Shown here piece after piece: positions 22,419-33,757 of a stretch of DNA of 64,000 nt. How positions within the stretch are numbered: the stretch's first letter is position 1; the number at the start of each line of letters is the position of its first letter. Below the pieces are notes generated by a model that saw only the letters and a program-made list of their open reading frames with translations, was not told the DNA's origin and did no database searches. The position numbers were made by a program, and so were the translations under genes. This DNA is from Anarhynchus alexandrinus. Taxonomy: Eukaryota; Chordata; Aves; Charadriiformes; Charadriidae. The DNA lies in assembly GCA_008711295.1 (NCBI GenBank), contig VUYV01000041.1:932729-996728 (forward strand). The letters run 5' to 3'.

Positions 22419-23440
22419 ATAAAGAGAATCACCTGAAACAAAAAAAATACAAGAACACAAATCAGGAAGCATTGCCTATTGAGCTGGAAATAGTTAGATG
22501 GAAGGATATAGTGACAAAATGAAATAATCTGAAAGGAGAGAAGTTAATGTCTTTGTTTAGAAAAAAAATGAGGATTAGCCAATGACAAGCACAATTAGAC
22601 TAAAACTGGACAAGTCACTCATAATCCCATCGAACATTAAAATGGGAAAGAGTGAAATAGAGGAGAAGATAAGTTTTACTCAGAATATGGAAATCTGCTT
22701 GGGTTGTATACTCTTTTCTATGAACTGTGACTTACCATAATGAGAATAGCAAATATCCTAAAGAATTGCTGGAGTATTTGACTGTGATTATACTTAAGTT
22801 CATGAAGGAATAAAAGCCTGTGGAGAAATACCCAATAAGAATGTGAAGTACTTCAGACATTTAAGGAAAGAGCTTAAGATGAAAATGTCTGATATATTTT
22901 CAGAGATAATTTAGATGACAGGTACAAGTGAAAAGAAAAAAAAGTGTGACTAGGGATTACTGGCAGTAAAGAGAGAAAAGTTTTAGATTCACAAGCATTT
23001 GATTGACTTTGGTGATATTACTAGATTGTGTTGGATGGGTATCACATGTTCAGAAATATCTTTCTTTTTAATGCATTGTAAACAAAAGAACTTAGTGCTC
23101 AAGTGCTTCAGATTTACAATGGAGCTGCTTTGGAATAAGCATGAAGAATAAGATAATTAAAGTAATGATTTGTATAGAAAAGCAAAAAGAGTGGGGAAAA
23201 GTACAGTGACTGGCTAATTTAGTTGTTTATAACAAGCCTGGGGAGATGATATTGTTAGTTAAAACATAAGTATGGATAAGCATATTCTATTTAGAAGAGG
23301 TATGAAGAGAAGATATGGAAGGGAAGTTCTTTCTAGTTATTTTGCAATTGTCTTGAGAAAGGGGTAATTCATGTAAATGGGTAAAAAAGCTGTCTTGCAA
23401 AGATTAAGGTCATGTACTCCTGCACTCCACTTCCTAAGCC

Positions 23441-23463
23441 TAAGATCTTTCTGAAAGATCTTA
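23441..23463. repeat. Perfect 11-bp inverted repeat with 1-nt centre
   Basis: The arm TAAGATCTTTC (23441-23451) is followed by one T and its exact reverse complement (23453-23463). It lies in sequence I cannot assign to a repeat family. Confidence 0.85.
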
Positions 23464-24141
23464 AGTCTAGGCACAGAGCCATAGAAGTAGAGAGAGCACA
23501 TTCAGGGTGTCTCAGACCCAGAGACACTGGGAAGCACAATGAAGTAACGCTCACCTATATTGTCTGTGGATGACTATCTGTGTCAAGGTCAACAGAGCCA
23601 GCTAATAATCTATATATGGCTCTGCTTAAATTCACATACGTGGAGAAATGACACCCAGCCTAAATCTACACAGATCAAGCTTGCGTCTTGTGGGACTTCT
23701 TAGCTCAGATTCATCGGCATGCAAACATGACTACAATTCTTCCAGATCTTTGCTGCTTTTCAAGCATTATAACTGTATGCGGTTGGCTAAGAAGCACTAT
23801 TAGATCCAAACTGGCTTTATGCAGACAGTTGCTGTGCCTCAGTACCCATGTTTGTCTGCAGATAGTCTGCCCATGAACTGTCATGTGGACTGTATGTTGA
23901 CGGCATGTTGTGCATACCACTGAATGTTGTGCATTATCGCATGGTATTCTTCTGATAAAATTCACTCCCCTTTCATAGTACAAGATGAATGATGCTCCTT
24001 TAGCCAGTTGCTATTTAGTATTTTATTTTCTCATTGTTAGTGTGGTCTTATGCCTTTAGTGCACATTATGAGATGTTTCTATAAAGAGAATTATTTTCTT
24101 CACATGCTTCTCAGCAGAGTTTTGCAGACATAATGCATTTA

Positions 24142-24241
24142 TTTTCAAAACAACCTTGTTTGATGACAGGCTATTATTACTCCATTTTAAAAATGGATCT
24201 GTGAAGCCCTGAGGCATTGAGGTCAATGTTACTGGGTAATT
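24142..24241 (+). repeat. Probable MIR/L2 3'-end relic
   Basis: The order CAAAACAACCTTGT, GCTATTATTACTCCATTTTA, AAATGGATCTGTGAAGCCCT, GAGGCATTGAGGTC, then TTACTGGGTAA follows the shared tail of MIR SINEs and L2 LINEs (ACAACCCT…TATTATTATCCCCATTTTA…CTGAGGCA…GGTTAAGTAACT). Divergence is high, as expected for a pre-avian insertion. The family comparison is from memory. Confidence 0.6.
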
Positions 24242-24844
24242 TTAGATGCGTAGGTCAAAACACCTAAAACTTGATTTCTGATTTTGCAGAATATTTGTCA
24301 TCACGTACCATTTAAAAGTGCAAAGCACAATTTCCTCTGACTACCAGATCAACTGCCAATAGTGCTTTTACAGTCAAAACTCGGGATATGAAGTTGGGCA
24401 CCCTGAAAATTACATGCTTAATGATCATTCTGGCAGAATTGGATTTAAGAGACTTTCCTGCTGTCAAAGAAACCTCTGTGGTAGAAAAAGTCTGCATCTC
24501 TGTCTGCATCATCTCATTGCACTACCCTGCATACGAATTTCCTCTTCTTCCCCTTGCAGTCCTCTAGTTCATTCAGAATATATTCCCCTTTCTGTTTACC
24601 TTTACATTCAACAGGTTCTGTTGCCACAGAATCATGACCTCCCTTTAGAGTAGGTCACATATACCAGCTAAGGCAGGTTTACTGAGGAAAATAAATGCAT
24701 GCAACTAATAGATCATGGAATCAAAGATTATGCATACATAAGCAGGTATTGAATTAAGATCATAAAGTCTTATTTGTGCTATTTTTTGACTTTCCAGTAT
24801 GACTTGTTATAATATTTTGACATAATTGTATCTATGTAATTTCC

Positions 24845-24859
24845 TTTTTTTTTTTTTTT
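24845..24859 (+). repeat. Poly-T run (15)
   Basis: A 15-base T homopolymer with no associated SINE or pseudogene sequence that I can recognise on either side. Confidence 0.9.
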
Positions 24860-26069
24860 GTAAAACCAAACTGATATATTAGAAATTCCACTATGTTTGT
24901 GGTATCAACACTCATGTACATTAGACCTGTGCAATTTTTGCATCACAGCTGACCAGCTGCATGGTAACAGCTCATGGGGCTAAGGGCCTGAGTATTTGTG
25001 GCCAAAGTCATCATCTTTTAGGCCTGACCAAGCTCACAAGCCACTAACTGGATGAACCTGATGTGGGTCAATAACAGATGGCTGCACAGAACATTATGTG
25101 CTTTAGTGGAATGCTTGGTAGGAGTAGCCAGTGGTCATGTGCGTTATTATTTTGCCGAAACTGTTGCTGACATTTCCTTAGTTATCATGGGATTCAGTTT
25201 AGGAAAATGTGTTCTAGCCTCTCTCTCAGAAACAAATGTTTCTGCTCACTCAATGAAAGTTCAACTCTTCTAATCTGTCCAACTGTCTTCTTAGCTTTAG
25301 TCTTTACTCCAAATATCTTGTGGATCTTTGTGTCCTTTCACAGCTCTTAGTCTTACCCTGGAGGCTGATGTATACTTACACAGATATTTTCATTCTTTCG
25401 ACTCCCCTTCTCCAAATTTATGGCCTTGCCTATACTAGTTCAGTCCTCTTTTCTGTCTTCTCATTTAATTTTATTTTAGTATCCTGTGAATTTCCCTTCA
25501 TATGCTCACTCACATTTCCAGCCCTCAGAAATCCCATATTTTCTCCTATGACTCTAGATCTCCTATCTTAGAATTCTTTAGTCTGAGGTAGATCTCTGAC
25601 ATATGAAATTCCAACTCAAGTAAAGCAGTTGTAGTCATAAGCAAAGTAAAATGTGATTTTACACTAGGCTGTGGAGGTAATGCCTAAGAATAGGCAGTGT
25701 TGCTAGGGTATTTTCTAAAGAAAGAACATCCCTGGATCTGTTTTTTACTGATAGGCCGTAACTTTTCAGCATGGTTTGTACAGGAGACCATGTTTTATTT
25801 AATTCTGCATGGTAGGATGAACAGATTCGTAGAATGCATTAGTGCATGAATAGTGCACTCAAGGATCTTAGTGTTTATAAAAGACAATCTGAATATTATA
25901 GTAGAATGAAGGGAATACTGTAATCAAGTAATATGGGCATAGTTTGAGAAATCCTAAAATAATATTAAGATTTAAGAGATTTTCCAAAAAATCATGCATG
26001 AAAGTGTGTGAAAATTTGTGGATTAAAAACCTGCTGGTTAAAAGTGTAAGAAAGGGCATTTATTTATCT

Positions 26070-26090
26070 GTGTATGTGTATATATATATG
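26070..26090 (+). repeat. TG/TA dinucleotide microsatellite
   Basis: A short alternating TGTGTA…TATATATAT stretch. Confidence 0.85.
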
Positions 26091-26698
26091 AAAGGAAGAA
26101 TTAAATCCCTCAGTAAATGAAGTTAATTTTATTGGTTTAACTGGGTACTCTGGAGAGTGAATGGGAGAAGTATGTTGTGCCAGTAGAAGCACTATTTTGC
26201 TCATATCCAGCATATACCCATGTTACAGGTACTTTGTATTAGAGTAGTACTGCTGTACGGGTAACATATTGGAAGTGGAGAACTAGCTTCAGAATGCCAA
26301 TGCGTTGAATACCTTTATAAATCAGTCTTGACTATGAACGATATATTCTCAAAGTATTTGACTGATAAGTAATGAGAGAAGACCTTGTAAAATTTCTCCA
26401 AAATAATATGTAAATTTCAGAATTCATGATAGTTAAGTACTTTTTTGTTATATAGGCTGGATGTTTTATTTTATTAAGGACATTAGCTTGAAAATGTACT
26501 GCACATCTGAGAATTCTTTACTAAAGAGAATTGTGAAGAACTGAAATCATCACACAGTATGGTTTATAGTTTTCAAAAAGGAAAAATATGATGATAAATA
26601 TTGCTTTCTGTAAGTCTAGTATAATATTTTACTATCATTTTACTTTGAATATGAAGAAAAAAATCATTAATTATCTAGAACCTGGGGAGAAAGCATTA

Positions 26699-26748
26699 AT
26701 GATTCATGAATCATAGTTTATGAAAAACAGTTCCATTTTAAAATGGAA
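26699..26748. repeat. Two adjacent perfect palindromes (16 and 18 bp)
   Basis: ATGATTCATGAATCAT (26699-26714) and TTCCATTTTAAAATGGAA (26731-26748) are each exactly self-complementary and lie 16 bases apart in AT-rich DNA. They could be binding sites for dimeric factors or chance in low-complexity sequence. Confidence 0.85.
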
Positions 26749-29700
26749 TTATAAAATTAGATAATGGAAGGAATACAGAATATGCAACATTTTTATTTTA
26801 AATATATAATTGGATTTAAGTAAACCAAATAATACTCTGATTCTTAAAATCTTAATTATGAAAAAAACCCCATTGCATTATCTTGAATATGAATGATGTA
26901 ATAGATTAAAGTTTTACTAGAGAAGAGATTTTAAAAATAGAGACTATAAATATAGCTTATTCTACCAAATTTTAAGGTTAGTAACTAGAAGGTTACTCTA
27001 ACAGTGAAACAAAGAGGAAGATGCATTTAAATGTGGCTGACTCCCAAGCTAATCTCAAGAAAGTCTGGTATGAAAGCTGTCATGTTCCTCCAACCTGTTT
27101 CTTTCCTTTCTTCAGTGTCTTAAAATGAGTTGTCACTTGGGGACATGCCAAAGTTTGATTCTGCTGAGTATTTTCATTTTGGAGGAAGAAACGAAAATTA
27201 CATTAGTCAAATTGTCAGATGCTGAAAAACTGGAAATGATTACAAAATACTTTATAGGACAGGATTAGACTATAGTAAAACCTTGATAATCTGCAGGAAT
27301 GGCTTGAGCTCAGTAACACAGTTTGATAATTAAAGAATATTTATAAGAATACAAATAAAATGATAAAGACAGATTATATAAACAATAATGAGTATGCATA
27401 AGTTATCAGATACTTTAGATAACCACTCTATACAAATACTTCTGTTTATACTGTCAAAAGAATTGAGAGATCTCAAGAAACCTCAGGGTACCTAAATTTT
27501 CTAGCAACATATAGTAAGAATACTCCTAATCCCAAACAGTTTACAGTACAAAAACACAGGCACACAAAAGTCATAGAAAACTCCCCAACATTTTATCTCA
27601 ATTTTTTCTCAGGGCTACAAAAGAAGGGTGTGCCAGAATTGTGATTTCTTTTCACATCTTTTCGTATAGGCAATTGGTTTTGTCTTTTCAGAGACTGTGT
27701 AGAGTTCCTCAGATGTCTGCATTTTGGTATTCAGTTCCTTTCAACTTTAGCTTGTCTATTTTCAGTCTTTTTTTTTTTTTCCCCAACTCCCCCATAGGAG
27801 TTGCTGCATCTTGGTATTTGTTTTCCTCTTCTTTGATGTCTGTAATAAAAATGGTGTCACCTATACAGTTGGTGCCTGGGAGACATTCTGATGCCTACTT
27901 CATTTTGTGTTGAAACACCCAGAGGAATTAATATCTGGAAGTACCTGCAGGTAGTTGGGGCAGAATCTGTTATTTAGCCATGTAGCTGCTCTAGCACAAT
28001 GCCCTAGGATCTATTCTTGGTATCTCAAATAATGAACATGTGTTTACTTAAATGCTGTATTAAGACTAGCATATTATCACTAGCAATAAATTGTGGCATC
28101 TTTTCAAGAATTTCTCAAATAATTTCAGGTTAAAGCAGATACTTGGTGAAATTAGTGAAAATTTTCTCATCATAGTAGACTTCTGATCTATCTGTGCTAC
28201 TTTCACTTGGTAAAATTATGCCCTGCACCTGCAGATTTGCCATTTTGTTTTCAGAAGCTGTATCAAACCTAATGATAATCTGACTTTCAATATAGTGAAA
28301 GTTATTGACTATAGGCAGTACCTAACATGTTTATTTATAACTTACACTTGATACCTAGGTGCCCATGTTTTGGAATAGGTCCTTATGTTTTATACTGGAT
28401 CTGTGACAACTGTCCTCCCTGTCCTTCCACACTGAAGATGCAATTTGCAATGAAGTTACAAAACCACCTTCAGCTGGTGGTGTTTGAGGCTGAATCTGAG
28501 AACTGAAATGCTTCTAGGAATCTCAAGAGACTTAAGTTTCACTTTCAGTACATTACCAAGGCTATTGAAGCCACCAGGATCTTAAGCACATCCTCAGAGT
28601 ATTGTGCTGACATTCTGAGAAGAATATTGTATTTAAACATCTGGAATGGGTGCATTATGTATTAGTTTTGTATTACATTATTCCATTTCAGGTGTATTAG
28701 ATTATTTCCTATTCAGGTGTTTATGAGTATGTTTAGTGAACTGCATGACTGAAAATTCATGGAAAACATAATAGACAGTGAATTAGAAATGACAAGGACT
28801 AACGTCAGTGAAACACCATACAGTTGACTGATACCAGATTAATCAAATACATTCAGACTTACTTTAAACAGACCTAGCATTACCCATCCCCCCAAAATCT
28901 TCCATGCATGTAGTTTACCGTCTAAAGTGATTTTGTGGCAGTTGTGGTGAAAGTAAAACAAAGCTCCCATTCTTTGTAAGGCTTAAAATTGAACAAAATT
29001 CAGAAGACAGTTTGAAATTATTATTAATTTCTTATTTATAAATAAATCAACTATTCAAATATTTTTATATAGAAATAAATCTTAGTAAGATTTGAGTAGT
29101 TCCTATAAGGATAATAATTATTGTTAATATTTGTCTTCTAGTTTGCATTATTAATATAATATCATACCAAGTTTTATTATCAAGTTATTCTCTATTTATC
29201 TTGATCATTTGGCCTAAAATAACATTTTTAATGGCAGTGTTTTCAACTGAACTTCAATTTCACTCAGTTTTAAGGACTATCCATTAGCTTACGAGCATAG
29301 CATTAGCAATATATTAATCGATTGGCAATTGCAGAATTCAAGATAAACTGGGAAAGCAAGAATTCAATTAAATCTGAACAAATTTCATATTTCTGTAGGC
29401 ATCCAAAGTCATAGAACTAAGTATATGCATAAGCATCTGGAAAATGAAAGCTTCTATAAAAATTGATTTATTGTGGGGTGAAATAAATTAGGAGGAAGGG
29501 AGTAAAGGTCGAAAGGATAAAAGTACTGAAATGTCTTCTTTAAAACTGTAGATGCTTTTCAGGAACAAGTGTACAGCATGAGATAGTAAAAGCAGGGAGG
29601 GTGTGTTCAGCAAGAGTGAAAGAGTGTATGTGCGTGGCTAAGTGGATACCTTACTTGGCAGTGGTTTACCCTGTCTTTTGCAAATCGTTTTAATTTAGAA

Positions 29701-31544
29701 AGATAACATTTTCCCAAGACTATTAAATTTAGAATGGAATAGTAGGGACAGCTGGCTTCAGGATAATTGGTAAATTTGAACTCTGACAGACCAGGCTGAC
29801 AGCATTGAGAATATCTGTTGCTTTAACCCTTTAATCCCAGTGTCTCTGTCCTTAGAATTCTAAGTTAATACAGCTCCCGTACCTTTTCCCAGCTTTCTTT
29901 CATGTGCTATCATGGCATAATCTTACTCTTCTCTTAATCTTCTTTCCTTCTGAGAGATGCGTACTCTCTTTTCCCGGATAAAATCTACACAACTGAATGA
30001 AGTTCAGCTCACCTCCATTCGCTATTTCTACTTACTTGGTAAGGAAGGACCCTCATGCTGAAGTATTCTGGATCCTTTGATTGTTCTCCTCTCTTCCCTT
30101 CTGAGCTGGCTCTGGGAGATGTGCATCCTTTCCTGCTTCCTGCAAGGAGGGCCAGCACTAGTAGAACCTGGAATTAGTTGTTATTTTGGTCTGGAAGGAT
30201 TTCAGATCATATGGAGTGTAGGACAATATTTATTTTATCCTTTCTGATATGTAGTAATCTATCAGTCTTAAATCCAAGAAACATCGTGCATTTCAGAAAT
30301 AACTTCTGACAGCTACTACAGGAAAAATTGAGATGTTCTAATTTTCCTTTGGTGTGACTCCATAGATAATTTTTTTAATAGATATCTTACCAACAACCAA
30401 AAACTGTGTATTTGTTATTTTTATTTGACTGATTCTAATTAAACTAGCTGTTATTAGAAATGCAAGCCATTTGCAGAATCTTCTGCAAGATATTAGCCTA
30501 CATTCAGAGATTCCATGTAGGCTTTTCTCATAGAGGCTAGTCATAGTTACTGAGAGAAAATCCTTGCTTTTCTTTATGGTTGAAATGATCTGTTGCAAAG
30601 CCAGTTTCAGCTGATCTATTATTCTTATGATTTTTTTTCTGTATTTTATCTAGAATTACCCAAAGATAAAATTTAGAGCCATTCACTAGTTAAGAGACTG
30701 GAGGCAAGGATATATCTTTCCCAGGTGAACGCTCTAATCTCCCTTTTTAGGGATTTGCCACCATCACCAAGCACCTTGAAAAGAAAGAAGTCAGCTTTTC
30801 TCAATTCTTTGGGAAGAGGAGATGGCTGCTTATATTCATGAAAGGCCCTCTGAACTATAGGTCTGAAATGGAGGACATTTTTCTTTAGAGTTGAGGTGCC
30901 TTGTCCTTGAAACAAGAGAGGTTTTAAGAAACACACACGTCTTCAGTGTTTTCTTGTGACTAGTTTTAAGGAACTGCACACTGAGTATTCTCATTTTAGA
31001 TGATACTCTGTTGAAGTGTTAGCTGAGGTGCCTAATTCTGGCAATGCAATGTATGTGTGGGTAACACAGGTATTGAACTCAGGGTTCATCCTGGGAAGAC
31101 AGATATCTAAAATCTAAGTGTTACCTATCTCATATATGCTGTCCTTTTCATAATTCTAGGCCTTAGGAAATAGCAAAACTGCACTTTAAAATGAATGAAA
31201 AAGAATTTCAGGTCATGGGAACCTGAACAAAGCACAGAACATAGAAGCCTTTCAGCTTCAGCCAGACAATATTTGCTTACAATTTGGTATGCCCTTCTTT
31301 CTAGAAGGAATATGGGAAAATAAAAAGGCTTTGCAATAGTGAATTGAAGGACAATATCTAGGCTTCAGTCTAGCAAGAAGGAAGTAAGATCAGGATTTAA
31401 AAGCCAATCATTGTAATCATGGACTTCTATTAAACCATGTATAGAATAAAGAATGTAAAATGATTATTCCTTTTTTGAATCATCTTCAGGTTTTTTAATA
31501 TCTTCAGCCCCATCAGTGTATCTGTATTTTCTTCAAGACACCGT

Positions 31545-32236
31545 GTCCAAGTACATGAAGGTCAAGAGGGTGAATGAAGGAATCAGCATGGATTTCCCAA
31601 GACTAACTTGTCCCTGGCTAACCTGACTGCTACCTGTGATGAGAACATGAGTCAGCAGTGTGCCCTCACAGCAGAGAAGACCAACAGTATACATGGCCTG
31701 CAAGTTGAGGGAAGTATATATTCACCTCTGTTCAGAGAGGTGTACAGTTTCGGACTCCACAATAGAAGACACAGGTAAACTGGAGCAAATCCAGCAGAGG
31801 GACACCAAGATCATTAGGAGGCTGGAGCACTGACATACAAGATGTTGAAAGAGCTGTTTGTTCAGTCTGAAGAAAAGACGACTAAACAGGATCTCATTAA
31901 GGTGTCCTCAATGACTTCATTTGGTGCTGAGAAGAGCCAGGCTCTTCTCAGGTGTGCACAGCAAAGGGAAGAGGGACAGATGCAAACTACAACAAGGAAA
32001 ATTATGATTAGATATTAGGGATAGAAATCACAGTGAGGGTAATCTAGCACTGGAAAAGATTGGCAGAAGAGGCGGTGAAGTCTCCAGTATTGAAGATATT
32101 TAAAACTTGACTGCACAGTTTCCCAAGCAAATTGATCTAACCTCAAAATTAGCTCCAACTTTGAAGGTTTCCCATCTCAGAGAAAGTGGTTGAATCAGAT
32201 GATTCCAAAGGTCCATTTCATATATTCTATGAGTCT
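31545..32236 (+). mobile_element. CR1 LINE fragment, old and internally deleted
   Basis: The copy opens with an RT-region block (GTACATGAAGGTCAAGAGGG, then CAGCATGGATTTCCCAAG) and jumps, by deletion, to the C-terminal ORF2 region (ACATGAGTCAGCAGTGTGCC, CAAATCCAGCAGAGGGACAC, TCAGTCTGAAGAAAAGACGA). The tail ends with GATGATTCCAAAGGTCCATT and a degenerate ATTCTATGAGTC at about 32225-32236. There are many stops and indels. It is sense to ANKS1B. Confidence 0.85.
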
Positions 32237-33361
32237 TCACAGTTAAAATCTGTGCATGTTATTTCCAAAATGTGCTTTCTGACCATGACCATTCTGTCTT
32301 TTCTAGCAGCAGTATCTACAGCTGCCAAGTTCTTTTGGTGCTCATGCTGGGGCATAGAATTTATTGTGATCAATCATGTCCACTACTTGCTACTGTTACT
32401 CACCTTCTTACACAGTGAGGCTCTTGGACAAAGGTGCAGTTCTCCTCCTTAACTATCTTTTTTATAGTCTTTTTTTCTCATCCACTAATTTAAGGTCCTT
32501 TAAGGAACTTTCCTCATCTGTTACTTTCTTCATTAAGAGTTGGTAGAGATGATTGCCTGTTCCCTTTTTTTTTCTGCTACAAAGTCTGTCATTGTTAAAG
32601 GTGTCATTGTCTACAGGTAATTTCACAGTAGAGCAGTTCTGGTACCTAGAAGTTCCTTCAGCCTCCGAAAATTAGAGTTATCTTTTAGTGGGGCTGAGCT
32701 TCTGTTCTCCCAGTCAGCCCATTGCCTACGTTGTCACAGACACTGAAAAGATTTTTCAAATTGGCTTGCTATCTGGACCACAAATATTTAGATTTTTAGG
32801 AGAAAAGAAATAAGCATGTTTGGAGGTTTGCTTGGATATTGTCACATATTGTGGTCTCACTTTTGGTACAAGTCCTTTGAACAACTTTTGACCAGTCTCA
32901 TAATTCTTATCCCAGTGATTAATGGGAGGACTTTATGGCAGTACTGAATGCAGTTCAATGTATCTCTCATGTTTCTCTCTAGGACAGCCAAAAGTAGCCT
33001 AGATCTTATTAATGCATCATGTATCCTAGCTCCAAGGTTCATAGAAAGTGTATGTAGGATGGGACATTTGCACCTGCCTTACATGTGTTGGAAGGGAAAA
33101 AACCTCTCTGGTTTCAAATGAGTGTGCATATTTACTCCATCATTATAATATGAGAGTTAATCTTGATGTAATCTTACTGGTGTCTAGCTTTATTTTTTAG
33201 ATTAAGTTCAGCATAGTTGAAGATGGGAATTTGAATTCTCTGTATTTGAAGAACAAAGATTACAGATGCATTTTCTATTATGTGTACTTTTATACATGAC
33301 ATCAACAGGTAGACCTCTTAGTAAAAAAATAATAAAACACATCTTCATGTAAAATTCATTT
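32237..33361. other. Intron 1 stretch between two CR1 fragments, unassigned
   Basis: AT-rich intronic DNA. No gene or element recognised. Confidence 0.6.
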
Positions 33362-33757
33362 ACAGAATCACAGAACAATTGATGTTGGAAGGCACCTCTG
33401 GAGATCATCTGCAGCGGTCAGCTCGAACAGGTTGCCCAGGAATGTGGCCAGTGAGATTTTGAGTATCTCCAGGGATGGAGACTCCACAATTTCTTGGGGC
33501 ATCCTACTCTAGTGTTCAACCACCCTTACAGTAAAAAAGTGTTTCCTTATTTTCAGATGGAATTTCGTGTGTTGAAGTTTGTGCCTATTGCCTCTTGTCC
33601 TGTCACTGGGCTCCATTGTGAAGAGCCTGGCTTTGTCTTCTTTACACCTTCCCATCAGATACTTGTTGATAAGATCTTCCCCAAGCCTTCTTCAACCTAA
33701 ACAGTCCCAGCACTCTCAGCCTCTAATTTTATGAAAGATACTCCAGTCCCCTAGTTT
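33362..33757 (-). mobile_element. CR1 LINE 3' fragment, antisense
   Basis: Reading the plus strand gives the reverse of a CR1 tail: ACAGAATCACAGAACAATTG, TTGGAAGGCACCTCTGGAGA, CAGGTTGCCCAGGAATGTGG, CCAGGGATGGAGACTCCACA, CACCCTTACAGTAAAAAAGT, and CTCAGCCTCTAATTTTATGA near the 5' side. It is 5'-truncated, moderately diverged and has no intact frame. Confidence 0.9.

Larger units (their letters stand above)
22419..31544. other. Intron 1 stretch, mostly unassigned
   Basis: About 9 kb of AT-rich intronic DNA without recognisable coding sequence. Notable items listed separately are an 11-bp hairpin at 23441-23463, a MIR/L2 relic at about 24142-24241, and paired palindromes at 26699-26748. Poly-T runs occur at 24845-24859 and 27768-27780, and a TG/TA repeat at 26070-26090. 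Confidence 0.55.

Noticed and set aside
22130..22522. Ser/Pro/Leu-rich ORFs
   Set aside because: They are produced by the polypyrimidine tract, which lacks stop codons by composition.
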